Assembly: GCF_011290685.1 (NCBI RefSeq)
Contig: NZ_JAANYN010000007.1
Location: 242,614-306,613 of the forward strand
Source of the DNA: Cyclobacterium plantarum
GTDB lineage: Bacteria; Bacteroidota; Bacteroidia; Cytophagales; Cyclobacteriaceae
Direction: 5' to 3'
Length of the DNA: 64,000 bases
Made by a program: the position numbers and the translations under genes. Of the stretch, positions 45,031 through 55,370 are shown piece after piece. The notes beneath the pieces were generated by a model. That model saw only the letters and a list, made by a program, of their open reading frames with translations, did no database searches and was not told where the DNA came from. How positions within the stretch are numbered: the first letter of the stretch is position 1; each line of letters begins with the position of its first letter.

Positions 45031-46440
45031 ATGCTTTTTAATTCCATAGACTTTGCTGTATTCTTGCCAACAGTTTTTCTACTTTATTGGCTAGTGAAAG
45101 ACCAAAACTTGAAATTACAGAATTTTCTGATTGTTGCCGCCAGTTACCTTTTTTACGGTTGGTGGGATTGGAGATTTCTTTCTTTAATTTTGTTCAGCAC
45201 CATTGTTGATTATTTGGTAGGACTTGGACTTTTAATACAAAATAATAAGACTAAACGAAAGATATTATTGTGGACAAGTATCTTAGTAAACTTGGGTTTT
45301 CTTGCCTTCTTTAAATATTACAACTTTTTTCTTGACAATTTTATAACCGCTTTTTCATTTTTCGGAAAAGAAATTAAAGCTAGTTCATTGAATATCATTT
45401 TGCCTGTAGGTATCAGCTTTTATACTTTTCAAACTTTGAGTTATAGCATAGATGTATATAAAAGAAAGCTTGAACCCACAAAGGACTTTCTAGCTTTTTC
45501 GGCATTTGTCAGTTTTTTTCCCCAATTGGTTGCCGGACCTATTGAAAGAGCAAAAAATTTATTGCCTCAATTTTATGTAAAACGAACCTTTACATATCAA
45601 CTCTTTTCTGAAGGGGTGAAATTAATGATTGTCGGATTTTTCATGAAGTTGGTAGTTGCAGATAGAGCTGCCATATATGTAAATGCTGTTTATAATAATG
45701 TTGATAACCATGCTGGTTTATCATTTATGGCAGCAACAATTCTTTTTGCATTTCAAATTTACGGTGATTTTGCAGGTTATTCTTTAATAGCAATTGGAAC
45801 TGCACGTTTATTCGGATTCAAACTGATGACAAATTTCAACAGACCCTATTTTGCAACCTCAGTAGGTGATTTCTGGAAGCGTTGGCATATTTCCTTATCT
45901 ACATGGTTCAGAGATTATTTGTATATTCCATTAGGAGGTAACCAAGTAATTTATCCTAGATGGTTAATTAATATATTTATCACTTTTCTTGTGAGTGGAT
46001 TCTGGCATGGTGCAAATTGGACCTTCATTATTTGGGGTTCTTTAAACGGGATTTATTTGATAATTGAAGCGGTTTTATTTAAAAGTAATAACAAAAAGAT
46101 TATTAATGTTTTACTAACGTTCATTCTAATCTGTTTTTCATGGATTTTTTTTAGGGCCAATAATGTAAATGATGCATTATATATTGTAAAATCCATTATA
46201 ATCAACCCGGGAAAATTATATATACCCAGCGATAATGACGTTATTGCACCGGTATTTGCTGTAATGGCTATATCAATACTTTTAGGCACTGAGATAAAAA
46301 AAGAGTACTTCAATAAATCATTTTCACTTGCGGAAAATAAATATCCACTTGTTAGATGGGGATTTTATAGCTGTATCCTTTTTTTAATTTTATACATGGG
46401 AGTCTTTAATTCAAGTCAGTTTATTTATTTTCAATTTTAA
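45031..46440 (+). CDS. MBOAT-family O-acyltransferase (AlgI/PatA type)
   Basis: A 469-residue integral membrane protein with about ten TMs. It begins MLFNSIDFAVFLPTVFLLYW and contains the family core: FPQLVAGPIERA, FWKRWHISLSTWFRDYLYIPLGG, and VSGFWHGANWTFIIWG with the presumed catalytic histidine. These proteins pass acetyl or other acyl groups across the inner membrane for transfer to polysaccharides. The next gene encodes the expected SGNH partner, 7 bp downstream. The region is very AT-rich (roughly 20-32% GC in lines counted by hand). Confidence 0.92.
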   Translation: MLFNSIDFAVFLPTVFLLYWLVKDQNLKLQNFLIVAASYLFYGWWDWRFLSLILFSTIVDYLVGLGLLIQNNKTKRKILLWTSILVNLGFLAFFKYYNFFLDNFITAFSFFGKEIKASSLNIILPVGISFYTFQTLSYSIDVYKRKLEPTKDFLAFSAFVSFFPQLVAGPIERAKNLLPQFYVKRTFTYQLFSEGVKLMIVGFFMKLVVADRAAIYVNAVYNNVDNHAGLSFMAATILFAFQIYGDFAGYSLIAIGTARLFGFKLMTNFNRPYFATSVGDFWKRWHISLSTWFRDYLYIPLGGNQVIYPRWLINIFITFLVSGFWHGANWTFIIWGSLNGIYLIIEAVLFKSNNKKIINVLLTFILICFSWIFFRANNVNDALYIVKSIIINPGKLYIPSDNDVIAPVFAVMAISILLGTEIKKEYFNKSFSLAENKYPLVRWGFYSCILFLILYMGVFNSSQFIYFQF

Positions 46441-46459
46441 TTGCCAGGTGGACAGCGAG

Positions 46460-47419
46460 ATGAAAAATAAGGAATTTAAAATGCTTATCTCAAAATCAAT
46501 AAAATTTCTTTTAGTTTTTATACTTATAGAAATATCCTTGGGGTTTATTGCAAAGAAAATTTTCTTTTCTCAGACAACAGGAAAGTACGCAAGATTGACG
46601 TATTCTATTCAAAATAATAGTTCGGAAGTGTTGATTATGGGAAGTTCTCATGCTAATAGACACTTTGTATCTAATATCCTGGAAAAGGAATTAAATATGA
46701 CTTGTTATAATTCAGGTGTTCAAGGTCAGGGACTTATTTTTCAAACTGCCTTACTAAAAATGATTTTGAAAAGGCATGAACCAAAAGTTGTTATACTTAA
46801 CCTTGATGAAGATTGGTTGTATGATTCGGAAGAATTCAATGAAAGACTTGCAGATTTGCATCCCTACTATTGGGATTTTAGAAAAGAATTAGATCCCATA
46901 TTGTCATTATCTTCAGAGTTCATTACTTTTAAATTATTATTTTCTTCCTATCAAACAAACTCAACACTTGTACATGCATTAAAATATTTTTTTGTTCCAC
47001 AAATGGACTATAAAGGTTTTCGACCTTTGAATCAAAAAATGGAAAAATCCTTTCCTCCAATAAATGAGCCATTGATTTCCAAAGAAAAAAATGAAGAATC
47101 AAAAATAATTAATAAAAACTTTGCCCTTATGTTTGAAGAATTTATTAATGATGCAAAATTGCATAATGTCAAGTTAATTTTTACAGTATCCCCTCAACTT
47201 TTACAATTTGATCGAATGAATGTAAATAGTTCTTTAACTTTAATGAAGATCATTGCTGAAAAAAATAGAATCCCTATATTTGATTTTTCTGAGGATAGAA
47301 CTTTCATTAAAAAATATCATTTATTTAATGATCCTGGTCATTTGAATAATGATGGCGCAATTATTTTTACCAAATTATTAGCTAATAAATTACAAGAAGA
47401 AGTTGATTTGATTAAATAA
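46460..47419 (+). CDS. Membrane-anchored SGNH-like partner of the MBOAT protein
   Basis: A 319-residue protein with one N-terminal anchor and an extracytoplasmic SGNH-type domain. The putative catalytic Ser lies in VLIMGSSHANRHF, and the Asp/His pair in FNDPGHLNNDGA. Like AlgJ/PatB/DltD-type partners it probably transfers an acyl group received from the MBOAT protein. The ATG at 46460 is chosen (a GTG at 46448 is possible). Codon use is extremely AT-rich, one line counting 18% GC. Confidence 0.78.
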   Translation: MKNKEFKMLISKSIKFLLVFILIEISLGFIAKKIFFSQTTGKYARLTYSIQNNSSEVLIMGSSHANRHFVSNILEKELNMTCYNSGVQGQGLIFQTALLKMILKRHEPKVVILNLDEDWLYDSEEFNERLADLHPYYWDFRKELDPILSLSSEFITFKLLFSSYQTNSTLVHALKYFFVPQMDYKGFRPLNQKMEKSFPPINEPLISKEKNEESKIINKNFALMFEEFINDAKLHNVKLIFTVSPQLLQFDRMNVNSSLTLMKIIAEKNRIPIFDFSEDRTFIKKYHLFNDPGHLNNDGAIIFTKLLANKLQEEVDLIK

Positions 47420-48486
47420 ATTATTTTAATAGTATTAATGCACTAACGCAAAGCAGCGGAAAGAAGCAGATCAAAAGCCCCAAGAGTACTTTTTTTTTGA
47501 AAGATACATAAAAACCTGATATAGGTTTCGTAACCAGCTTGAATCCGTGCTTTTAAAAAAACCTACGAGACATATTCTTAACCTTCGAAAACTTGGCCTA
47601 ATGCATTAGAGTATATGCTTAAATATCGATGTTAATAGAGAATAAAGTCTCCCAAAAAAGATCTACCTGCTCCTATCGTGCAACTAAAGAAAATTTGAAT
47701 CACTGAATTAAGTTCTTAGCTAATAACTTAATATCAATGAATTAATTTTAGCTCTATAAGCCCTTGGGATAGCCAGGCAATTTTTGTATTTGGATGTATT
47801 TTTTTAGTACACTTTAATAAATACTAAGACCATGGCAATTGATGCAAGGAGACGGATCCTTAAATTGTAACCATATTATAGCCAAAAAATCATTGCCAAA
47901 ACCTCTTAAATAAAAAATAACCCTTTCTCAAAAAAATAGCATTTCAAATACCCCAGCTTTAGCCAAAATTAAGGAAATTTAAGGACGTAGGATTTTTAAT
48001 TGGATTCAGAAAGCAAAAATTATAAATGATTTATTGGATTTGAGATGCTCTCAAAAGCAAGAAGCGCATCATAGGTTAAAAATATTCCGGGAATCATAGG
48101 TGGTTTTTTGGAAAATCTGTATTAGAGCCATCTTTATTGGGCTAAAACCACTAAGGCTGGCGGACCGCATATTGCCTACATCTTTTAGGAAACTTATCCA
48201 AAATTCATAGCTACCAATTACGTAAAACGTGAGTGTTTATATGGAACCTCTTTTGATATTCAATTAGGGACAGAGGCTTATATTCTTTTTCCATTAAATA
48301 GGTCTTTATTGACAATATAGACTGGTTATTACTATTGGAAACGTGCCTATTTCAATACAATCAATTAGGACCAATAAAACACTCCCCTATATAATTAGAC
48401 ACCTATAAATAATTCCCTGATTCTTTTAATTTTTCTGGTTAACGCTTTTATACAACACATAGAAATGCAGCTTATGGAAAATGGCC
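47420..48486. other. About 1.07 kb without a recognisable gene
   Basis: AT-rich and stop-dense in all frames inspected. I found no clear transposase, repeat, tRNA or structured RNA. A 12-codon start (MAIDARRRILKL, near 47832) is too short to assign. It could be a decayed insertion or the remainder of the AT-rich island. Confidence 0.5.
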
Positions 48487-49950
48487 TTATCTGATACTGT
48501 AAGACTGGACAAAGGGCCGGCCTCCGGGTGTCAATCCTTCTAATTTCAGACTGCCACTGTATTCCTCCAGAAATTCACCCACCTCTTCAGGATCATTTGC
48601 AATTTCATCATTGATCCTTGTAAGGATAAAACCTTCACCCAGGCCCAAGTCATTTAAATAGCCTCTGGTTAGTCCGGTGATTTTTATCCCCGCATCAATT
48701 CCATAGCGGTCTCTTTCGATGGCATTAATCTTCTCCAATTTGGCCCCAAGCAAGGGAGAAGTATAAAAGGTACGTTTGATCACCCCTGTACCACCTAGTA
48801 AATTCTGAAGCGTCAATTCTGATTTTTGGAGCTCATTCCCCCTTCGGAATTGTACCGTTATCTTATCTCCCGGATAATAATAGGACAATGCCTCTTCAAA
48901 ACTTCCTTTGCCAGAGACGGGATTGCCATCGATGCCAATGATCACATCATTCACTTTGATTCCGGAATTGGCAGCTGCTCCGTCCCGGATCAAACGAGAC
49001 ACGATCACTCCATCCAGAGAATTAAGGTTCATTTGGTCTGCGAGTTCCGGCGTTATCTCCTCTACTTCCAAACCCGGGATGGCTTTCTGCACCTCCCCAT
49101 ATCGGATTAGGTCATTGGCAATTTTTGCCGCAATATCCACAGGAACCGCGAAACCATAGCCGGTATAAGAGCCGGTACGACTCAAGATAGCCGTATTGAT
49201 CCCCACCAATTCCCCTTTCACATTCACCAGTGCCCCACCGGAATTTCCTGGATTGATAGGTGCATCAGTTTGTATAAAGGACTCGAGCGGAAATTCACCT
49301 CCCATGATATTTATCTGTCTTTCCTTGGCCGAGACAATCCCTGCAGTGACAGTAGAAGTGAGGTTAAATGGATTTCCAACAGCCAGGACCCATTCTCCTA
49401 TCTGAAGGTTTCTGCTACTGCCAATTTCAATGGCGGGAAGGTTTTCGGCTTCAATTTTCAAAACGGCAATATCCGTATTTGCATCTGCGCCAATCAAACT
49501 TGCCTTATAAGTCCTTTTTTTATGGATTACCTCAATGGTTTCGGCCCGGTCAATCACGTGGTTATTGGTAATAATGTATCCATCCGCTGAAAAGATCACC
49601 CCTGAACCGGTGCTTACCGTTTGTTGGGGAGCTCCTTGTCCAAAGAAGTAATCAAAAACACTATACCTGCGGGAATCTGTGCCGGAAAAATTTTTAATAA
49701 ATACCACTGAATTGGTACTGTTTTCTGAAGCCACAATAAAGGATTCCGGATCTACCCTGGGATGAGGAGCGGGGTTTTCAAAGGAATCAGGGGTAGTGTT
49801 TTCAATATTTGTGGTCTGGAAACCGAAATGCTGGTTGGATTCATCCCCTGAAAGTGGGAAAAATTCCTTTTCTAGGGCAAAGGTAAAAAACCATGCACCC
49901 AGGATTCCAGCCAAAAAAGAAACAACCACTAAAAGAAGGTTTTTTAGCAT
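48487..49950 (-). CDS. HtrA/DegP-like periplasmic serine protease
   Basis: A 487-residue protease (start 49950; the frame opens at 50010). An N-terminal signal-anchor precedes the trypsin-like domain, whose catalytic residues are visible: His in ITNNHVID, Asp in NTDIAVL and Ser in GNSGGAL. Two PDZ domains follow (about residues 280-380 and 390-487), the first with GVIVSRLIRDGAAANSGI. It degrades misfolded envelope proteins. It is divergent from dxr. Confidence 0.95.
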   Translation of the reverse strand: MLKNLLLVVVSFLAGILGAWFFTFALEKEFFPLSGDESNQHFGFQTTNIENTTPDSFENPAPHPRVDPESFIVASENSTNSVVFIKNFSGTDSRRYSVFDYFFGQGAPQQTVSTGSGVIFSADGYIITNNHVIDRAETIEVIHKKRTYKASLIGADANTDIAVLKIEAENLPAIEIGSSRNLQIGEWVLAVGNPFNLTSTVTAGIVSAKERQINIMGGEFPLESFIQTDAPINPGNSGGALVNVKGELVGINTAILSRTGSYTGYGFAVPVDIAAKIANDLIRYGEVQKAIPGLEVEEITPELADQMNLNSLDGVIVSRLIRDGAAANSGIKVNDVIIGIDGNPVSGKGSFEEALSYYYPGDKITVQFRRGNELQKSELTLQNLLGGTGVIKRTFYTSPLLGAKLEKINAIERDRYGIDAGIKITGLTRGYLNDLGLGEGFILTRINDEIANDPEEVGEFLEEYSGSLKLEGLTPGGRPFVQSYSIR

Positions 49951-50123
49951 GACATTAAAGCTTTTTGGTAATTTACGGTAACCATGAAATGCCTGCCAAT
50001 TTTTTAACAAAATTTAGCAATGACACCATCCGGAATTACTATTATTTCCCTCCTAAATTTATGCCAAAAAAAACAACCTCCTAAAAAGTGAAGAAAAAAA
50101 CGTGAAAAACTGCTTTAACCTTG

Positions 50124-50131
50124 TAAATTTG
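50124..50131 (+). promoter_or_regulatory. TAAATTTG -7 element upstream of dxr
   Basis: Exact match to TAnnTTTG, 65 bp before the dxr start, in the region shared with the divergent HtrA gene. A matching -33 is not obvious. Confidence 0.4.
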
Positions 50132-50196
50132 TCAGCAGATAAAATATAGGATGTTATATGCATCAACATACTTTTTTTAGCAAGTAAAGCAAATCC

Positions 50197-51360
50197 ATGT
50201 CTACAATTAAAAGAGTTGCCATCCTTGGCTCCACTGGCAGTATAGGTACACAAACACTGGAAGTGCTCTCTCAACACCCCGATAAATTTCAGGCTGAGGT
50301 ACTCACTGCACAAAACAACAAAGACTTACTTATCAAACAGGCACTGGCATTTAAGCCAAACGTGGTGGTCATAGGCAATGAAGATTTATATCAGGAGGTA
50401 AAGGAAAGCTTGTCTGCGCATCCAATTAAGGTTTATACCGGACAAAAGGCCCTTGCGGATGTAGTACAAATGGATACGGTAGATATCGTATTGACAGCTT
50501 TGGTGGGATATGCCGGTCTCCTACCCACATTAAAAGCCATAGAGGCCGGAAAACCCATTGCTCTGGCAAATAAAGAAACCATGGTAGTGGCAGGGGACCT
50601 GGTCACACAATTGGCCAAAAAGAAAGCGGTCAACATCTTCCCGGTTGATTCAGAGCATTCGGCAATATTCCAATGTTTGGTGGGGGAATTTCACAATCCC
50701 ATAGAAAAAGTAATCCTTACGGCCTCAGGGGGACCCTTTCGGGGAAAGAACAGGGACTACCTGAGCAGGGTAACCAAAGCCCAGGCCCTGAAACACCCCA
50801 ATTGGGATATGGGAGCGAAAATCACCATTGACTCTGCCTCAATGATGAATAAAGGCCTTGAAGTGATAGAAGCCAAATGGCTATTTGGATTGGAAATAGA
50901 CCAGGTTGAGGTCGTCGTACACCCCCAATCCATCATTCACTCACTGGTCCAATTTGAAGATAGTTCTATAAAAGCACAACTTGGCTTACCGGATATGCGT
51001 ATTCCTATCCAGTTTGCTTTGTCCTATCCGGACCGGGTGAAATCAAATTTTCCCCGCTTTGATTTCATGGATTATCCAAACCTGCAATTTGAAAAACCTG
51101 ACATGGAAACCTTTAAAAATTTGGGTCTGGCTTTTGCTGCACTCAAAAAAGGAGGGAACGCAGCTTGTACCCTAAATGCTGCCAACGAAATTGTGGTGGC
51201 AGCATTTTTGCAGGACAGAATCAGGTTCCTTGAAATGTCAGACCTAATTGAACAGACAATGGAAAAGATTGGTTTTATAGAAAGGCCTGGCCTGGATGAT
51301 CTAATCCAAACAGACAAAGAAACCAGAATATTAACAGAACAAATCATCAGTAGATTATAA
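50197..51360 (+). CDS. dxr: 1-deoxy-D-xylulose-5-phosphate reductoisomerase
   Basis: A 387-residue NADPH enzyme of the MEP isoprenoid pathway that makes 2-C-methyl-D-erythritol 4-phosphate. Landmarks are the nucleotide-binding start AILGSTGSIGTQTLEVL, ALANKETMVVAG, the metal-binding VDSEHSAIFQCL, ILTASGGPFR, and IDSASMMNKGLEVIEA. Length and motifs are standard. The rseP gene starts 3 bp later, a widely conserved pair. Confidence 0.97.
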   Translation: MSTIKRVAILGSTGSIGTQTLEVLSQHPDKFQAEVLTAQNNKDLLIKQALAFKPNVVVIGNEDLYQEVKESLSAHPIKVYTGQKALADVVQMDTVDIVLTALVGYAGLLPTLKAIEAGKPIALANKETMVVAGDLVTQLAKKKAVNIFPVDSEHSAIFQCLVGEFHNPIEKVILTASGGPFRGKNRDYLSRVTKAQALKHPNWDMGAKITIDSASMMNKGLEVIEAKWLFGLEIDQVEVVVHPQSIIHSLVQFEDSSIKAQLGLPDMRIPIQFALSYPDRVKSNFPRFDFMDYPNLQFEKPDMETFKNLGLAFAALKKGGNAACTLNAANEIVVAAFLQDRIRFLEMSDLIEQTMEKIGFIERPGLDDLIQTDKETRILTEQIISRL

Positions 51361-51363
51361 ATA

Positions 51364-52683
51364 ATGGATACATTAATAATGGTAGCGCAATTGCTACTAG
51401 GCTTGTCAATTTTGGTGGGTCTTCATGAATTGGGACATTTGCTGGCAGCAAAGATGTTTGGAATGAGAGTCGAGAAATTCTCCATAGGATTTCCACCAAA
51501 AATAGCCGGATTCAAATGGAAAGAAACAGAATATTCCATTGGTGCTATCCCGTTGGGTGGATTTGTTAAAATTTCCGGCATGGTTGATGAATCTCTGGAT
51601 TCCGAGCAAATGTCAGCTGAACCCCAGCCTTGGGAATTCCGCTCCAAACCTGCCTGGCAGCGTTTAATAGTTATGTTGGGAGGCATATTTGTGAATGTGG
51701 TAACAGGTATTATCATCTTTGTCCTTTTGGTTTACAGCAAAGGAGAAACCTATTTTTCACGGGATCAGGTAATAGAGCACGGGATTGTAGCATACGATAT
51801 CGGTGAGCAAATTGGTCTGCAGGATGGGGATAAAATATTAGATATTAACGGTGTTCCTTATGAGTCATTAAATGATCTCAGTAGTGGCGATGCCCTTTTA
51901 AGCTCCGGAGGCTTCTATACCATAGAAAGAGATGGAGAACGCATGCAGATAGCCATTCCTCATGGTTTTATCAATTCCTTTTCCAACGAGGAAAGCATGT
52001 CCAATTTTATCAATATCAGGTTTCCTTTTGCCGTTCTGGAGACAAGTCCTGATGGTTTTGCCAGAGAGGCTGGATTGCAGAAAGGGGATAAAATACTTGC
52101 GGTAAATGACAATGAAACGAATTACTTCAATGATTTACAGTCAGTACTGGCTGAAAATAAGGGAGAAAAGGTCACCCTTACTATCGAAAGAGAAGGACAG
52201 GAATTGCTAACAGATGTCAAAGTTAGTGAGGATGGCACCATTGGTATCGCAGTAGATAATTTACTGGAACCGGTACGCAAAAAATATTCTTTTGCACAAT
52301 CCATACCTCTGGGTACGGAAAGGGCTTTTAGCATTGTTATTATCAATGCCCGGGCCATGGGAAAAATGTTTACCGGGGAAGTTTCCACAAAGAATGTAAG
52401 TGGCCCTATAGGCATGGCCAAGATTTATGGATCCACCTGGGATTGGACGAAATTTTGGTCGATTACAGGTTTGATCTCCATGATATTGGCTTTCATGAAT
52501 TTATTGCCGATACCTGCGCTGGATGGTGGACACGTGATGTTTTTAATGTATGAAATGATTTCCGGCCGAAGCCCATCCGACCGTTTCCTGGAAAATGCCC
52601 AGAAAGTAGGAATGGTATTGCTTTTGGCCATCATGGTATTTGCAATTGGTAACGATATTCTCAAACTATTTACGGGAACCTGA
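51364..52683 (+). CDS. rseP: Site-2 intramembrane metalloprotease
   Basis: A 439-residue RIP protease. The zinc motif HELGH is in TM1 (LVGLHELGHLLAAK), the second zinc ligand is in LPIPALDGGH, and two PDZ domains lie between. It cleaves membrane-bound anti-sigma or signalling proteins within the membrane; RseP-type enzymes can process FecR-like proteins, so it may serve the FecI/FecR cluster of this genome. It is coupled to dxr. Confidence 0.95.
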   Translation: MDTLIMVAQLLLGLSILVGLHELGHLLAAKMFGMRVEKFSIGFPPKIAGFKWKETEYSIGAIPLGGFVKISGMVDESLDSEQMSAEPQPWEFRSKPAWQRLIVMLGGIFVNVVTGIIIFVLLVYSKGETYFSRDQVIEHGIVAYDIGEQIGLQDGDKILDINGVPYESLNDLSSGDALLSSGGFYTIERDGERMQIAIPHGFINSFSNEESMSNFINIRFPFAVLETSPDGFAREAGLQKGDKILAVNDNETNYFNDLQSVLAENKGEKVTLTIEREGQELLTDVKVSEDGTIGIAVDNLLEPVRKKYSFAQSIPLGTERAFSIVIINARAMGKMFTGEVSTKNVSGPIGMAKIYGSTWDWTKFWSITGLISMILAFMNLLPIPALDGGHVMFLMYEMISGRSPSDRFLENAQKVGMVLLLAIMVFAIGNDILKLFTGT

Positions 52684-52853
52684 CCTTTTAAGCAGATTGC
52701 TTTGTTACTCCTTGATGGGATCTCATAACATTAGTTGGTTTGGATTTTTAAATCACTGACAATTTGTTACCAGGATCAACTTGGCATAAGCCTTGGTTAA
52801 TCTTAATACAATCTCTAAACTCAAGGGGATTTTTCTTATATTAAAAAAATAAC

Positions 52854-52872
52854 ATGACAGGATACCTGTCAT
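52854..52872. promoter_or_regulatory. Perfect palindrome just before lon
   Basis: ATGACAGG (52854-52861), three bases, then CCTGTCAT (52865-52872): an exact 8-bp inverted repeat ending 9 bp before the lon start codon. It could be a repressor operator or an mRNA hairpin controlling lon translation. Confidence 0.6.
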
Positions 52873-52881
52873 TATGTCTGT

Positions 52882-55368
52882 ATGAGCAATAACGACAATC
52901 AATTATATCATTCATTAATGTTAGGCGATTATTCAGGAGAGGGTGATCTGATACAACTGATTACTGATGATGATGATGAAGGCACGTTGAAAGATGAAAA
53001 TTTCCCAAAAGAAATTCCTATTCTTTCCGTAAGAAACACGGTGTTATTTCCCGGGGTAGTAATACCCATTACTGTTGGGAGGCAAAGATCCATTAAACTG
53101 GTTAAAAAAGCACAAAAGGGAGATAAATTAATAGGGGTCTGCGCCCAAAAAAACCCGAATATGGAAGACCCTTCCTGGGAAGACATTTATAATGTGGGCA
53201 CTTTGGCCAAAATCATCAAAATGATTGTGCTTCCAGATGGCAATACCACCATTATCATACAAGGGAAAAAACGCTTTCGGATAGAAAATGAAATTACAGA
53301 AGATCCCTATTTCCTGGCCAATGTCCGGTTTTTGGAGGAAACATTCCCCAACAACAGTGAGAAGATAGAGGCGCTGGAACAATCTCTTAAGGAAGCTGCA
53401 TTCAAAATATTACAGCTGAACCCTGAAATACCCAGGGAGGCTCAGGTAGCTCTGGACAATATTGACAGTACGCCTTTTCTGACCCACTTTTTATCTTCCA
53501 ACATCAATGCTCCAGTAGAATCCAAGCAAAAATTACTGGAAATCAATGATGGCATTGAAAGGGCTACCCTGCTGCTGGAGTTCATGATGAAGGACATCCA
53601 AATGCTGGAGCTGAAAAGTGAGATCCAGAAAAAAGTCCATACAGACATTGACCAGCAACAAAGAGATTATTTCCTCAGACAACAGATGAAGGTCCTTCAG
53701 ACCGAATTGGGAGAAGAAGGCCCGGAAAAGGAGGTAGAAGAATTACGGTCCAGGGGGAAAAGGAAGAAATGGCCCAAAGAGGTGGGGATTCAATTCAACA
53801 AAGAATTGGATAAAATCCTCAGAATGAATCCGGCAGCTGCAGAATATCCGATTGCCCTGAATTATGTGGAGGTTTTGGTAGATTTACCCTGGAATGAATT
53901 CACCACCGATAATTTCGACCTGAAGAGGGCTAAAAAAATCCTGGACCGGGATCATTCAGGACTGGATAAAGTAAAGGAAAGGATCATCGAATACCTCGCT
54001 GTTCTGAAACTCAAGCGGGACCTGAAAGGACCTATTTTATGTCTTTACGGCCCTCCCGGGGTAGGTAAAACCTCACTGGGAAAATCCATTGCCAAAGCAT
54101 TGGGCAGGAAATATGTACGCATGTCACTGGGTGGACTCCATGATGAGGCCGAAATCAGGGGCCATAGAAAAACCTACGTAGGTGCCATGCCTGGAAAAAT
54201 TCTCCAAAACATGAAAAAAGGAAAGTCTTCAAATCCTGTATTCGTTTTGGATGAAATTGATAAACTGAGTTCTGATTTCAGAGGGGATCCCTCATCGGCT
54301 TTCCTGGAAGTGCTGGATCCGGAACAGAATAATGCCTTTGTGGACAATTACCTTGATCTGGAATATGATTTGTCCAAGGTGCTTTTCATTGCAACAGCCA
54401 ATACGCTGGAAACCCTTCAGCCGGCCTTAAGGGATCGCATGGAAATCATCGAAGTGACGGGGTACACCATGGAAGAAAAAGTGGAAATTGCCAAAAAACA
54501 TTTGGTGCCCAAACAACGCAAAGAACATGGTTTGAAGGCGAAAGATATTGTTTTCTCCCATGAATCATTGGTGAAAATCATTGAAGACTATACCAGAGAG
54601 TCGGGAGTCAGAAGCCTGGAAAGGCAAATAGGTAAGGTGGTAAGAAATATTACCAAGTCCATTGCCACAGAGGAAGAGTACCAGAAAAAAATCACCCCAC
54701 AGCAGGTTAGAAAAATACTGGGCGGTGAAGTGTTTGACAAGGAAATTTATCAGGACAATTCCCTGGCGGGAGTGGTAACCGGTCTTGCCTGGACTTCAGT
54801 AGGCGGGGAAATACTCTTCATTGAGGCCAGTATCAGCCGGGGAAAAGGAAAACTTACCCTTTCCGGTCAATTGGGGGATGTCATGAAAGAATCTGCCATG
54901 ACGGCAATTTCTTATTTAAAATCCCAGGCAGAGAGCTTAAATATCGATCATAGGGTATTTGATCAGTATGACTTGCACATTCACGTACCTGCGGGAGCTG
55001 TCCCCAAAGACGGGCCGTCGGCAGGGATTACCATGCTTACCGCTATAGCCTCCGTATACACGCAGAGAAAAGTACGATCCAGACTGGCCATGACTGGAGA
55101 AATCACCTTAAGAGGTAAAGTGATGCCAGTCGGCGGAATTAAAGAAAAAATCCTGGCCGCCAAAAGAGCCGGAATAGACGACATTATCCTCTGTAAAAGA
55201 AACATGCGAGACATTGAGGAAATCGACGAAAGCTACCTGAAAGGAGTTCAATTTCATTTCGTAGACCATGTCAGTGAAGTCTTGGATATTGCACTGCTGA
55301 AAGAAACTGTAGCTCACCCTGTCAAGTTTACTTTTGATAATGAAGCCAGTAAATCCAGGGAAAACTAA
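52882..55368 (+). CDS. lon: ATP-dependent protease Lon
   Basis: An 828-residue cytosolic AAA+ protease. The N-terminal substrate domain precedes the ATPase (Walker [14 protein letters not shown]; Walker [11 protein letters not shown]), and the C-terminal protease domain carries the catalytic Ser in [10 protein letters not shown] and Lys in [12 protein letters not shown]. It degrades misfolded and regulatory proteins. hslU follows after 2 bp. Confidence 0.97.
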   Translation: MSNNDNQLYHSLMLGDYSGEGDLIQLITDDDDEGTLKDENFPKEIPILSVRNTVLFPGVVIPITVGRQRSIKLVKKAQKGDKLIGVCAQKNPNMEDPSWEDIYNVGTLAKIIKMIVLPDGNTTIIIQGKKRFRIENEITEDPYFLANVRFLEETFPNNSEKIEALEQSLKEAAFKILQLNPEIPREAQVALDNIDSTPFLTHFLSSNINAPVESKQKLLEINDGIERATLLLEFMMKDIQMLELKSEIQKKVHTDIDQQQRDYFLRQQMKVLQTELGEEGPEKEVEELRSRGKRKKWPKEVGIQFNKELDKILRMNPAAAEYPIALNYVEVLVDLPWNEFTTDNFDLKRAKKILDRDHSGLDKVKERIIEYLAVLKLKRDLKGPILCLYGPPGVGKTSLGKSIAKALGRKYVRMSLGGLHDEAEIRGHRKTYVGAMPGKILQNMKKGKSSNPVFVLDEIDKLSSDFRGDPSSAFLEVLDPEQNNAFVDNYLDLEYDLSKVLFIATANTLETLQPALRDRMEIIEVTGYTMEEKVEIAKKHLVPKQRKEHGLKAKDIVFSHESLVKIIEDYTRESGVRSLERQIGKVVRNITKSIATEEEYQKKITPQQVRKILGGEVFDKEIYQDNSLAGVVTGLAWTSVGGEILFIEASISRGKGKLTLSGQLGDVMKESAMTAISYLKSQAESLNIDHRVFDQYDLHIHVPAGAVPKDGPSAGITMLTAIASVYTQRKVRSRLAMTGEITLRGKVMPVGGIKEKILAAKRAGIDDIILCKRNMRDIEEIDESYLKGVQFHFVDHVSEVLDIALLKETVAHPVKFTFDNEASKSREN

Positions 55369-55370
55369 AA

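Noticed and set aside
47420..48486. Possible decayed transposase in the gene-empty stretch
   Set aside because: No transposase motif, terminal inverted repeat or target duplication could be identified.
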